Under the pieces are notes generated by a model. The model was not told the origin of the DNA. It saw only the letters and a list, made by a program, of their open reading frames with translations, and did no database searches. This document shows positions 45,194 to 53,723 of a stretch of 64,000 nucleotides of DNA, in pieces. A program made the position numbers and the translations under genes. Position 1 is the stretch's first letter. Each line of letters starts with the position of its first letter. The stretch lies in assembly GCF_900090295.1 (NCBI RefSeq), contig NZ_LT607753.1, positions 2,542,001-2,606,000 on the forward strand, given 5' to 3'. This DNA is from Micromonospora coxensis (GTDB lineage: Bacteria > Actinomycetota > Actinomycetes > Mycobacteriales > Micromonosporaceae).

Positions 45194-45397
45194 GTGACCA
45201 AGACCGTGGCGCTGTTCGACCACGACGGACCGTGGACCGAAGAGGAGTACCTCGCCCTCGGCGAGAGCGGCAACCTCCACCTCCACCGTCGACAGGGCCG
45301 GCACTACGTGGAGCAGTCGGTGACCAAGGCCGGCGAGTCCCTCCAGCTCACTGAACCCGTCAAGGCGACGATCCGCCCGGAGGAACTGCTCCCCTGA
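45194..45397 (+). pseudogene. internally deleted Uma2-family remnant
   Basis: This 67-residue open frame starts at a GTG with a GGTGGAG site. Its first part, GPWTEEEYLALGESGN, matches the N-terminal helix of Uma2 (DUF820) proteins. Its last part, HYVEQSVTKAGESLQLTEP, then IRPEELLP, resembles their C-terminal strands. The roughly 110-residue PD-(D/E)XK-like core between them is missing, so no catalytic residue remains. It reads as a relic in which both ends survive after an internal deletion, though it may still be translated as a small protein. Family assignment is from memory of the N- and C-terminal patterns and needs a profile search. Confidence 0.5.
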
Positions 45398-45429
45398 CGG
45401 ATGTCGGTCGGCTCGCCTAGGGTCGGGCC

Positions 45430-46866
45430 ATGACCGAGTTCGACGCGGCCGGCGCCGCCGTCCAGGCCGCCCTCGACGCGGGCGCCCGGTACGCGGACGC
45501 CCGGGTGATGCACCGCCGCTACGAGTCGATGTCGGCCCGCAACGGCGCGATCGAGGAGCTGACCCGGGACGAGAGCATCGGGCTGGGCGTCCGGGCGCTG
45601 GTCGGGTCGAGCTGGGGCTTCGCCGCCGTACCCGATCTGTCGGACGCCGCGGCCCGCGACGCCGGCCGGCGCGCCGCGGCGATCGCCACCGCGAGCGCGC
45701 GGGTGCCCGGCCCGCCGGTCGACCTGGTGCCGGCCGAGGCGGCCGTGGCGAGCTGGGCCTCCGACTGCCGGATCGACCCGCTCGGCGTCGCCCTCTCCGA
45801 CAAGGGGGACCTGCTGGTCGCCGCCACCGCGACGATGCGCGAGCACGGCGCCGACCTCGCCGAGGGGCTCTACCAGATCTGGGACACCGCCAAGTGGTTC
45901 GTCTCCAGCGAGGGGCACCGCATCGACCAGAGGATCCGCGAGTGCGGGGGGGGCATCTCGGCCACCTCCATCGGCGACGGCGAGACCCAACGCCGCTCCT
46001 ACCCCAGCTACCGCGGCCAGTACGGCACCACCGGCTGGGAGCTGGTCGAGTCGCTGGACCTGACCGCGCACGCCGCCCGGATCGCCGAGGAGTCGCGGGC
46101 GCTGCTCACCGCGCCCGAGTGCCCGGCGGGCGAGACCGACCTGATCCTCGGCGGCGAGCAGCTCGCCCTGCAGATCCACGAGTCCGTCGGGCACGCCATC
46201 GAGCTGGACCGGATCCTCGGCTGGGAGGCCGCCTTCGCCGGCACGTCCTGGCTGGACCTGGCCCAGCTCGGCACGCTGCGCTACGGCTCCGAACTGATGA
46301 ACGTCACCATCGACCCGACCATCCCCGGCGCGCTGGGCAGCTTCGGCTTCGACGACGAGGGCTCCCCGGCGGTGCGCCGGGACGCGGTGCGCGAGGGCCG
46401 CTGGGTGGGCGTGCTCGCCGGCCGCGACTCGGCCGCCGTCGCCGGTCTGGGCTACGGCGGCAGCGTACGGGCCGACGGCTGGGCGCGGTTGCCGATGGTG
46501 CGGATGACGAACGTGGGCCTGGAACCCGGCCCGCACACCCTCGACGAGATCGTCGCCGCCACCGACGACGGGGTGCTGATGGACGTCAACCGCTCCTGGT
46601 CGATCGACGACAAGCGGCTCAACTTCCAGTTCGGCTGCGAGATCGGCTGGGAGGTGAAGAAGGGCCGGCGCGGGCGGATGCTGCGCAACCCGACGTACAC
46701 CGGCATCGGCCCGCTCTTCTGGCGCTCGATGGACATGCTCTCCTCGGAGACGGTGGCCTGGGGCACGCCCAACTGCGGAAAGGGCCAACCCGGCCAGATC
46801 GGCCACACCGGCCATCCGGCGGCGCCGGCCCGCTTCCGGGACGTGCGAGTGGGGGTACGCGCATGA
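45430..46866 (+). CDS. tldD: TldD-like metallopeptidase subunit
   Basis: This 478-residue protein is the TldD half of the TldD/TldE (PmbA) metalloprotease, which processes small peptides and peptide antibiotic precursors in other bacteria. The zinc motif HESVGH (HExxxH, around residue 246) is intact. The surrounding layout (ADARVMHRRYES at the start, GLGVRALVGSSWGFAA, then NPTYTGIGPLFWRSMDML at the end) is standard. The TldE gene follows with a 4-base ATGA overlap, giving co-translation of the heterodimer. The Uma2 remnant ends 32 bases upstream. No precursor peptide gene is visible nearby. Confidence 0.93.
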   Translation: MTEFDAAGAAVQAALDAGARYADARVMHRRYESMSARNGAIEELTRDESIGLGVRALVGSSWGFAAVPDLSDAAARDAGRRAAAIATASARVPGPPVDLVPAEAAVASWASDCRIDPLGVALSDKGDLLVAATATMREHGADLAEGLYQIWDTAKWFVSSEGHRIDQRIRECGGGISATSIGDGETQRRSYPSYRGQYGTTGWELVESLDLTAHAARIAEESRALLTAPECPAGETDLILGGEQLALQIHESVGHAIELDRILGWEAAFAGTSWLDLAQLGTLRYGSELMNVTIDPTIPGALGSFGFDDEGSPAVRRDAVREGRWVGVLAGRDSAAVAGLGYGGSVRADGWARLPMVRMTNVGLEPGPHTLDEIVAATDDGVLMDVNRSWSIDDKRLNFQFGCEIGWEVKKGRRGRMLRNPTYTGIGPLFWRSMDMLSSETVAWGTPNCGKGQPGQIGHTGHPAAPARFRDVRVGVRA

Positions 46867-48287
46867 CGGAGCTGGACGTCGCCGGTCAGGTCGTCGAGCT
46901 GGTCCGCAGGCTCGCCGGCCCGGCCGCCGAGGCCGAGGTCGTGGTGACCCGCCGCGACCTGGCGCTGACCCGGTTCGCCAACTCGTTCATCCACCAGAAC
47001 GTCGCCGAGTCCGGGGTCACGGTGCGGCTGCGGGTGCACGTCGACGGGCGCACCGCCGCCGGCAGCGGCAGCCTGGTCGACACCGAGGGCCTGCGCGCGC
47101 TGGTCGAACGGACCCTCACCGCGGCCCGGCTCTGCCCACCCGACCCGGCCTGGCCCGGCCTCGCCCCGCCCGCCCCGGTGCGCTCCGACGGGCGCGTCGA
47201 CGAGGCCACCGCGTACGCCGAGCCGGACGCGCGGGCCGAGCGGGTACGCGGCTTCGTCGACGCCGTCGGCGGTCTGGAGGCGGCCGGCTACTGCCGCACG
47301 TCGTACCGATCGGGGGCGTTCGCCAACTCGACCGGGCACGCCGCGCTCGGGCGCGCGGTCGAGGCGGCCATGGACGGCATCGCCCGGGCCGGTGGCGCGG
47401 ACGGGGTGGCCCGACTCTGCGTCGACCGGCTCGCCGACCTCGACGGCGCGGCGCTGGGCGTGCGGGCCGCCGCCAAGGCCCGGGCCGCCGCCGACCCGGT
47501 CGAGCTGCCGCCGGGCCGGTACGAGGTGGTGCTGGAGCCGGCCGCCGTGGCCGACCTGTTGCAGAACCTCGCCTGGTTCGGCTTCAACGGCAAGCGGTAC
47601 GCCGAGCGGCAGTCCTTCGCCGAGCCGGGCGCCGCCCAGTTCGATCCGACGGTGACCCTGGTCGACGACCCGCTGCACGGCTCCACCCTCCCGTACGACC
47701 TGGAGGGCACCCCCCGACGGCCGCTCGCCCTGGTCGAGGCCGGGACGACCCGCGCGGTGGCGCACGACCGGCGCAGCGGCGCGGAGGTGGGCACCGGGTC
47801 GACCGGCCACGGCATGCTCGGCGGGTCCACCTTCGGGCCGATGCCGCACAACATCCGGCTCCTCGCCGAGGCGTCGGCGCCCGGCGGGGCAACCCTCCTC
47901 GCCGAGGCGTCGGGGTCCGGCCGGGTCACCGCACCGAGTGGCGTGGCCGGGGCGGTGGTCGACGCGGACACGGCGGCGCTGGTCGCCGGGGTCGAGCGGG
48001 GGTTGCTGGTCAGCGACTTCTGGTACACCCGGGTGCTCGACCCGAAGAGTCTGGTGGTGACCGGCCTGACCCGCAACGGGGTGTGGCTGGTCGAGGACGG
48101 CGTGCCGGTCCGGGCGGTCCGCGACTTCCGCTTCACCGAGTCGTACCCCCGGGCGTTGGGACCGGGCCGGGTGCGTGGACTGGGCCGGCGGTCGGTCCGC
48201 CAACCCGACCGGGTGGAGGGCGTCTGGTGGGAGGCGCCGCCGTTGCGGCTGGCCGAGTGGAACTTCACCGGCGGCGCGTCGGGCTGA
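46863..48287 (+). CDS. tldE: TldE/PmbA-like metallopeptidase partner
   Basis: This 474-residue partner of TldD has no HExxxH motif, as expected for TldE/PmbA, and forms the other half of the peptide tunnel. Recognisable segments are ALTRFANSFIHQNVAESG at the start, GRYEVVLEPAAVADLLQNL in the middle, and VLDPKSLVVTGLTRNGVWLVEDG near the end. It also carries a roughly 15-residue imperfect internal repeat: RLLAEASAPGGATLLAEAS. The ATG overlaps the tldD stop. The pair is conserved in many actinobacteria without a dedicated substrate nearby. Confidence 0.9.
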   Translation: MTELDVAGQVVELVRRLAGPAAEAEVVVTRRDLALTRFANSFIHQNVAESGVTVRLRVHVDGRTAAGSGSLVDTEGLRALVERTLTAARLCPPDPAWPGLAPPAPVRSDGRVDEATAYAEPDARAERVRGFVDAVGGLEAAGYCRTSYRSGAFANSTGHAALGRAVEAAMDGIARAGGADGVARLCVDRLADLDGAALGVRAAAKARAAADPVELPPGRYEVVLEPAAVADLLQNLAWFGFNGKRYAERQSFAEPGAAQFDPTVTLVDDPLHGSTLPYDLEGTPRRPLALVEAGTTRAVAHDRRSGAEVGTGSTGHGMLGGSTFGPMPHNIRLLAEASAPGGATLLAEASGSGRVTAPSGVAGAVVDADTAALVAGVERGLLVSDFWYTRVLDPKSLVVTGLTRNGVWLVEDGVPVRAVRDFRFTESYPRALGPGRVRGLGRRSVRQPDRVEGVWWEAPPLRLAEWNFTGGASG

Positions 48288-48770
48288 CGGGGTCGGGCGA
48301 CACGAGGCGTGCACCTGCCGCCAGGCGCGGGAACGGCCCGCCGTCCGCGCCGTGACCCGCCGTCCGCGCCGTGGCCCCTCCGGGGTCCACCGGGTCGGTG
48401 GGGATCGGTGGGGTACCGGCTCCTGCGCTACGGACTTGAGTACACAGGTGAGTCGGGGCGGCGAATCACATCTGTACTCAAGTCCGTAGCCTCCGCACGC
48501 CCCCACCGCACGGCGGAGACGCGGCCGGCTCAGCCGGTCCGGATATTGATCATGATCCGGGTCTTTCCAAGCTGCGGGACACACGGGACACTGCGTTGCG
48601 CGGCCGGGCCGTGAAGATCGGCGTAACGTGTGTCACTTAGCTGCGCTGATTGACCGGTGCGGTCGTTGGTGTGCGCAAGACGTGGCAGTGGACGCGCCTC
48701 TGGTCGGTCCGCTGACCGGTACGGAATGTGATCCGCCGCCCGTGAGGGCCCCGTCAGGGAGACGACTCGA
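48288..48770. other. 483-base intergenic region before the sdh operon
   Basis: No credible coding frame lies here. The first half has GC-rich sequence and the 18-base-arm hairpin at 48427-48490, which may end the tldD-tldE transcript. The second half is less GC-rich, contains GGTCTTTCCAAG and GTAACGTGTGTCACTT stretches, and must hold the sdh promoter and a leader. AGGGAGACGA just before 48771 is the sdhC ribosome binding site. I could not assign a known regulator site. Confidence 0.6.
48427..48490. repeat. long-arm hairpin upstream of the sdh operon
   Basis: Perfect 18-base arms (GCTACGGACTTGAGTACA and its complement, 48427-48444 and 48473-48490) enclose a 28-base loop. The arm and loop sizes match the hairpins at 19362 and 52689 although the arm sequence differs. 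It lies between two genes on the same strand, so terminator use is possible but not obvious. Confidence 0.65.
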
Positions 48771-49577
48771 ATGACATCAACGGCAACGAAGCCGCGGGGG
48801 GCGCGGGCCCGCGCCGCGATCGCGGCGAAGACGTTGCGGACCGACCGCTGGTGGCTCGCCCCACTGCTGACCGTCGTCGGGCTCACCGCCTGGGTCGCGT
48901 ACGCGACGGTCCGGGTCTTCATGCACAAGTGGTACTGGGTCGACGCGTACCACTACCTGACCCCGTTCTACTCCCCCTGCGTGACCGACCGGTGCGTCGA
49001 GGAGGCCTCGCACTTCGGCCGTTTCCTGCCCGGCTGGTGGATCATCCCGGACGCGGCGCTGACCCTGCCGTTCCTGCTGCTGTTCCGGCTGACCTGCTAC
49101 TACTACCGCAAGGCGTACTACCGGTCGTTCTGGCTCTCCCCGCCGGCCTGCGCGGTGCCCGACGGCCACAAGGCGTACAGCGGCGAGACCCGGTTCCCGC
49201 TGCTCGGGCAGAACCTGCACCGCTACTTCTTCTACGCCGCCGCCATCATCTCGCTGATCAACACGTGGGACGCGATTCTGGCGTTCCACTCCCCGAAGGG
49301 TTTCGGATTCGGGCTGGGCAACATCATCCTGCTGGTCAACGTGGTGATGCTGTGGGCGTACACCATCTCCTGCCACTCCTGCCGGCACATCATCGGCGGC
49401 CGGCTCAAGCACTTCTCCCAGAGCCCGGTGCGGTACAAGGCGTGGACGTTCGTGTCCAAGCTGAACGTCCGACACATGCAGCTCGCCTGGATCACCCTCG
49501 GCACCCTGGCCCTCACCGACTTCTACGTCATGGCGGTCGCGGCCGAGTGGATCTCCGACCTGCGGTTCATCAACTAG
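48771..49577 (+). CDS. sdhC: succinate dehydrogenase membrane anchor subunit (Sdh1-type, fused)
   Basis: This 268-residue membrane subunit anchors the SdhAB enzyme and passes electrons to menaquinone. It has about five helices (near residues 27-47, 86-106, 148-166, 179-199, 234-254), with histidines positioned to ligate haem, as in single-chain diheme anchors. A CHSCRH motif follows the fourth helix. Only one anchor gene is present, and it lies upstream of the flavoprotein gene. This matches the Sdh1-type enzyme of mycobacteria and streptomycetes rather than the SdhC+SdhD type. AGGGAGACGA precedes the ATG. The flavoprotein gene follows after 14 bases. Confidence 0.85.
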   Translation: MTSTATKPRGARARAAIAAKTLRTDRWWLAPLLTVVGLTAWVAYATVRVFMHKWYWVDAYHYLTPFYSPCVTDRCVEEASHFGRFLPGWWIIPDAALTLPFLLLFRLTCYYYRKAYYRSFWLSPPACAVPDGHKAYSGETRFPLLGQNLHRYFFYAAAIISLINTWDAILAFHSPKGFGFGLGNIILLVNVVMLWAYTISCHSCRHIIGGRLKHFSQSPVRYKAWTFVSKLNVRHMQLAWITLGTLALTDFYVMAVAAEWISDLRFIN

Positions 49578-49591
49578 AGGGCGCCCCGGAC

Positions 49592-51523
49592 ATGACCACT
49601 ACCACTCGCATCGAACGACACCACTACGACGTCGTCGTGATCGGGGCCGGCGGCGCCGGCCTGCGCGCGGCGATCGAGGCCCGGTTGGCCGGCAAGAAGA
49701 CCGCGATCATCTCCAAGTCGCTCTTCGGCAAGGCGCACACCGTGATGGCCGAGGGCGGCGCGGCGGCCGCCATGGGGAACGTGAACAGCCGCGACAACTG
49801 GCAGGTGCACTTCCGCGACACCATGCGCGGCGGCAAGTTCCTCAACAACTTCCGGATGGCCGAGCTGCACGCGAAGGAGTCGCCGCAGCGGATCTGGGAG
49901 CTGGAGACGTACGGCGCGCTCTTCGACCGGACCAAGGACGGGAAGATCTCCCAGCGCAACTTCGGCGGGCACGAGTACCCGCGGCTGGCGCACGTCGGCG
50001 ACCGGACCGGCCTGGAGCTGATCCGGACCCTCCAGCAGAAGATCGTCTCCCTCCAGCAGGAGGACAAGCGCGACCACGGCAGCTACGACGCACGGATCAA
50101 GGTCTTCGCCGAGACCACCATCACCGAGTTGCTGCTCGACGGCGACCGGGTCGCCGGAGCGTTCGGCTACTACCGGGAGTCCGGCGAGTTCGTCCTCTTC
50201 GAGGCGCCGGCGGTGGTCCTCGCCACCGGTGGCGTCGGCCGGTCCTACAAGGTCACCTCGAACTCCTGGGAGTACACCGGGGACGGGCACGCGCTGGCGC
50301 TGCGCGCCGGGGCCACCCTGATCAACATGGAGTTCCTCCAGTTCCACCCGACCGGCATGGTCTGGCCGCCCTCGGTGAAGGGCATCCTGGTCACCGAGTC
50401 GGTCCGGGGCGACGGCGGCGTGCTGAAGAACTCCGACGGCAAGCGGTTCATGTTCGACTACGTGCCCGACGTCTTCCGCAAGCAGTACGCGGACAACGAG
50501 GCCGAGGCGGACCGCTGGTACAAGGACCCGGACAACAACCGGCGCCCGCCGGAGCTGCTCCCCCGCGACGAGGTCGCCCGCGCGATCAACAGCGAGGTCA
50601 AGGCCGGTCGGGGTACGCCGGCCGGCGGCGTCTACCTGGACATCGCCTCGCGGCTGCCGGCCGAGGAGATCCGTCGCCGCCTGCCGTCGATGTACCACCA
50701 GTTCAAGGAGCTGGCCGACGTCGACATCACCAAGGAGCCGATGGAGGTCGGCCCGACCTGCCACTACGTGATGGGCGGCGTCGAGGTGGACCCGGACTCC
50801 GGGGCCGCGTACGGCACCGTGCAGGGGCTGTTCGCCGCTGGTGAGGTCTCCGGCGGCATGCACGGCTCCAACCGCCTCGGCGGCAACTCCCTGTCCGACC
50901 TGCTGGTCTTCGGCAAGCGGGCCGGCGGGCACGCGGCGTCGTACACCGATCAGCTCACCGCCCGCCCGAAGGTCTCGGTCGGCGCGGTGGAGACGGCGGT
51001 GGAGGCGGCGCTGGCGCCGTTGCAGCGGGACACCGGGGAGAGCCCGTACACCCTCCAGCAGGACCTCCAGGCGGTGATGGGGGATCTGGTCGGAATCATC
51101 CGCCGGGAAGGCGAGCTGGTGGACGCGCTGAGCCGGCTGGCGGAGCTGCGCGAGCGGGTGGCGAAGGTCAGCGCGAGCGGTGGCCGGCGCTACAACCCCG
51201 GCTGGCACCTGGCGCTGGACCTGCGCAACATGCTCGTGGTGTCGGAGTGCACCGCGAAGGCGGCGCTGGAGCGGCAGGAGTCCCGGGGCGGGCACACCCG
51301 GGAGGACTTCCCGACCATGGACCCGACCTGGCGACGGGTGAACCTGGTCTGCGCGCTGGACGGCGACACGGTGCGCCTGACGCACAAGCCGCTGCCGAAG
51401 ATCCGGCCGGAGCTGATCACCCTGTTCGACCGCGCGGAACTGGCCAAGTACCTGACCGACGAGGAGCTCGCCGAGTTCGACGCCCTCGCTGCGGACGCTC
51501 ACGCTGAGGAGGCGGGCAAGTAA
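49592..51523 (+). CDS. sdhA: succinate dehydrogenase/fumarate reductase flavoprotein subunit
   Basis: This 643-residue flavoprotein oxidises succinate to fumarate. The FAD-binding motif VVVIGAGGAGLRAA is at residue 11. The histidine for covalent FAD attachment lies in GKAHTVMAEGG. The active-site region FLQFHPTGMV and the SVRGDGGVL, HGSNRLGGNSL motifs are all intact. The C-terminal RRVNLVCALDGDTVRLTHKPLPK is typical of the Sdh1 class. The ATG follows the anchor gene by 14 bases, and the stop shares TAATG with the sdhB start. Confidence 0.96.
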   Translation: MTTTTRIERHHYDVVVIGAGGAGLRAAIEARLAGKKTAIISKSLFGKAHTVMAEGGAAAAMGNVNSRDNWQVHFRDTMRGGKFLNNFRMAELHAKESPQRIWELETYGALFDRTKDGKISQRNFGGHEYPRLAHVGDRTGLELIRTLQQKIVSLQQEDKRDHGSYDARIKVFAETTITELLLDGDRVAGAFGYYRESGEFVLFEAPAVVLATGGVGRSYKVTSNSWEYTGDGHALALRAGATLINMEFLQFHPTGMVWPPSVKGILVTESVRGDGGVLKNSDGKRFMFDYVPDVFRKQYADNEAEADRWYKDPDNNRRPPELLPRDEVARAINSEVKAGRGTPAGGVYLDIASRLPAEEIRRRLPSMYHQFKELADVDITKEPMEVGPTCHYVMGGVEVDPDSGAAYGTVQGLFAAGEVSGGMHGSNRLGGNSLSDLLVFGKRAGGHAASYTDQLTARPKVSVGAVETAVEAALAPLQRDTGESPYTLQQDLQAVMGDLVGIIRREGELVDALSRLAELRERVAKVSASGGRRYNPGWHLALDLRNMLVVSECTAKAALERQESRGGHTREDFPTMDPTWRRVNLVCALDGDTVRLTHKPLPKIRPELITLFDRAELAKYLTDEELAEFDALAADAHAEEAGK

Positions 51524-52590
51524 TGGGCAGCAAGCGACAGTTCCGCATCTGGCGGGGCGACGAGACCGGCGGTGACCTGCAGGACTACATGGTCGAGGTG
51601 AACGAGGGCGAGGTGGTCCTCGACATCATCCACCGGCTCCAGGCCACCGACGCGCCCGACCTGGCCTGCCGCTGGAACTGCAAGGCGGGCAAGTGCGGGT
51701 CCTGCTCGATGGAGATCAACGGCAAGCCGCGGCTGAGCTGCATGACCCGGATGTCCACCTTCGAGGAGGACGAGACGGTCACCGTCACTCCGCTGCGCAC
51801 CTTCCCGATCATCCGGGACCTGGTCACCGACGTCTCCTTCAACTACGAGAAGGCGCGGGAGACGCCGGCGTTCGCGCCGCCGCCGGGGGTGGCTCCGGGC
51901 GACTACCGGATGCAGCAGGTCGACGTGGAGCGCTCGCAGGAGTTCCGCAAGTGCATCGAGTGCTTCCTGTGCCAGAACGTCTGCCACGTCATCCGTGACC
52001 ACGAGGAGAACAAGCCGGCCTTCGCCGGCCCGCGCTTCTTCATCCGCGCCGCGGAGCTGGACATGCACCCGCTGGACGCGAAGACCGACCGCAAGGAGTA
52101 CGCGCAGGCGGAGCAGGGCCTGGGCTACTGCAACATCACGAAGTGCTGCACGGAGGTCTGCCCCGAGCACATCAAGATCACTGACAACGGGATCATCCCC
52201 ATGAAGGAGCGGGTCGTCGACCGCAGGTACGATCCCCTCGTGTGGCTTGGTAGCAAGATCTTCCGTCGGGGTGACACGCCCCAGAGCACCGCGAGCAGCG
52301 CGGGGAAGGAGTCCGTGGTGCACAGCGGCGCTCGTCAGGCTGGGGTCCACTCGCACGCGGGAGGGTCGCACGACCCGGCCGCGGAGGTGCAGGCCCAGAA
52401 GGGCGTGAACTGGCACCGCGAGGTCCCGCACCCGACCGCCCCGGCGGTGGACGCCAGCGGCAAGCTGCCGCTGACGGAGTTGACCTTCGACCGCGCGGCG
52501 GCGCCGTCGCCGTTCGGTGACGACGTCACCTTCCCGCTGCCCCCGGAGCACCTCAACTTCGCTCACCCGAGCCAGGACGAGAAGCACTGA
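51523..52590 (+). CDS. sdhB: succinate dehydrogenase iron-sulfur subunit with C-terminal extension
   Basis: This 355-residue electron-transfer subunit has an N-terminal [2Fe-2S] domain (CRWNCKAGKCGSC and a later C), then CIECFLCQNVCHV and CNITKCCTEVCPEH for the other two clusters. The normal protein would end near residue 250. An additional 105 residues follow, rich in Ser, His, Gly and Pro (HSGARQAGVHSHAGGSHDP), with a final DDVTFPLPPEHLNF segment that looks ordered. There is no frameshift, and codon use stays normal, so this is a genuine extension, probably lineage-specific. A terminator begins 21 bases after the stop. Confidence 0.95.
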   Translation: MGSKRQFRIWRGDETGGDLQDYMVEVNEGEVVLDIIHRLQATDAPDLACRWNCKAGKCGSCSMEINGKPRLSCMTRMSTFEEDETVTVTPLRTFPIIRDLVTDVSFNYEKARETPAFAPPPGVAPGDYRMQQVDVERSQEFRKCIECFLCQNVCHVIRDHEENKPAFAGPRFFIRAAELDMHPLDAKTDRKEYAQAEQGLGYCNITKCCTEVCPEHIKITDNGIIPMKERVVDRRYDPLVWLGSKIFRRGDTPQSTASSAGKESVVHSGARQAGVHSHAGGSHDPAAEVQAQKGVNWHREVPHPTAPAVDASGKLPLTELTFDRAAAPSPFGDDVTFPLPPEHLNFAHPSQDEKH

Positions 52591-52610
52591 GCAGCGCGAC
52601 GACGTTCGAC

Positions 52611-52641
52611 GGGGGGCCTGCGGCTGATGCCGCGGCCCCCC
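52611..52641 (+). terminator. terminator of the sdh operon
   Basis: GGGGGGCC and TGCGGC pair with GCCGC and GGCCCCCC around a TGAT loop (one bulged T). It starts 21 bases after the sdhB stop, and a short CCCCTTT run follows. Confidence 0.68.
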
Positions 52642-52688
52642 GTCCCCTTTCCACCCCCCTGTCGTGATCCCACCCCCGCCGATGCCAA

Positions 52689-52749
52689 GTCGATCATGAA
52701 GTTGTGTCCACCGCCGACGGCGTGTCGTGGCAACAACTTCATGATCGAC
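52689..52749. repeat. long-arm hairpin between convergent genes (GATCATGAAGTT type)
   Basis: Perfect 17-base arms (52689-52705 and 52733-52749) enclose a 27-base loop, between sdhB and the convergent MutT-like gene. The arm sequence closely resembles that of the 19362 hairpin (GATCAAGAAGTT), indicating a repeat family and not chance. Confidence 0.68.
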
Positions 52750-52784
52750 GGCCCGATCCGGGGCCAGGCGGGGTGGACGGGGGG

Positions 52785-53231
52785 TCAGAGGGTGGCGGCG
52801 AGCAGGAGCGGACGGAGGGCGGCGACGATGGGCGCGTCGGCGGGGAGCCAGGTGACGGTGTCCAGCTCGGTGGCGGAGAGCCAGCGCATGGCGGAGTGCT
52901 CCAGCGCTCGGGGCTCGTCACCGTGCAGCAGGCGGGCGGTGTACACCTTGAGCACCGAGCGGCCGTGGGCCATCCGTACGTCGCGGCCGACCCGTTGGCC
53001 GATCTCGACGCGTACGGCCAGTTCCTCGGCGCACTCGCGGACCAGGGCCGCGACCTCGCTCTCGCCCGGCTCGACCTTGCCGCCGGGGAACTCGTACATC
53101 CCGGCCACCTCGGGCGGGGCCGACCGCGCGCAGGCCAGCACCCGCCCACCGGCGATGATCGCCGCGCCGACGATCACCTTGGGCTCGCGCCGCTCGGCCT
53201 GTCCGTTTCCGCCTACCCGTTCGGTCCGCAC
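52785..53231 (-). CDS. MutT-like Nudix hydrolase
   Basis: This 148-residue (or 130 from the GTG at 53177) Nudix protein has EFPGGKVEPGESEVAAL followed by RECAEELAV, so the Nudix box is nearly complete, with Ala in place of the usual Glu-context residue before EEL. The opening VIVGAAIIAGGRVLACARS and the ending RWLSATELDTVTWLPADAPIVAAL are those of MutT enzymes that hydrolyse 8-oxo-dGTP. Neither start has a strong ribosome binding site. It is divergent from the pterin-dehydratase-like gene and converges on sdhB across two hairpins. Confidence 0.88.
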   Translation of the reverse strand: MRTERVGGNGQAERREPKVIVGAAIIAGGRVLACARSAPPEVAGMYEFPGGKVEPGESEVAALVRECAEELAVRVEIGQRVGRDVRMAHGRSVLKVYTARLLHGDEPRALEHSAMRWLSATELDTVTWLPADAPIVAALRPLLLAATL

Positions 53232-53414
53232 GGGCGTCCAGCGTGCCAGATCAATCGTCGGTTTGGGTACCGTCCCCGACCGGTAGGTCAGCAGAACACG
53301 GAAGTGTGGGCGTGGACACACCGGATGTCTCCCGACAGACTGGGGAGCATCACGAGGACACGGGACGGCGACGATTTGGCCACAAGCCGGCAACGACGCC
53401 TGGGAGGTGCGGTG

Positions 53415-53723
53415 ATGCGCGCGCTGTTCAGCAGCCGGGCGAAGCACGACTACCTCAGCGACGCGCTGACCCTCCTGGGCGGCTGGACCCGCGAGGGTGA
53501 GCAGATCCGACGCACCCTCGTCATGGACGACACCCAGCACGCGGCGCTGACCGAACGGGTCAAGGTGGTGGCGGACGCGCTGCGGCTGCGCCCCGAGATC
53601 AGCCGGCGCGACCGCGAGACGCAGATCCGGGTCGGGCACGGCGACGGCGAGCCGCTCACCGAGGGCGAGGTCCTGCTGGCCGCCCGCATCGAGGACGCGT
53701 ACCGGGCGGTCACCGAGCACTGA
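53415..53723 (+). CDS. pterin-4a-carbinolamine dehydratase-like protein without the catalytic histidines
   Basis: This 102-residue protein has the length and segment order of the PCD/DCoH fold. LLGGWTREGEQIRRTL resembles the first helix and strand, ERVKVVADALRLRPEI takes the place of the helix that normally carries the HHP catalytic motif, and DGEPLTEGEVLLAARIEDAY matches the terminal GLT-D-LA-ID helix. In active enzymes the first position of this helix end is two histidines; here it is LRLRP. It may be a structural or regulatory homologue. A GGGAGGTG site precedes the ATG. The assignment rests on eye alignment. Confidence 0.6.
   Translation: MRALFSSRAKHDYLSDALTLLGGWTREGEQIRRTLVMDDTQHAALTERVKVVADALRLRPEISRRDRETQIRVGHGDGEPLTEGEVLLAARIEDAYRAVTEH

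Noticed and set aside
45430..48287. TldD/TldE as part of a ribosomal peptide (microcin-like) system
   Set aside because: No precursor peptide, leader-binding protein or exporter is adjacent, and the pair is commonly found alone in actinobacteria.
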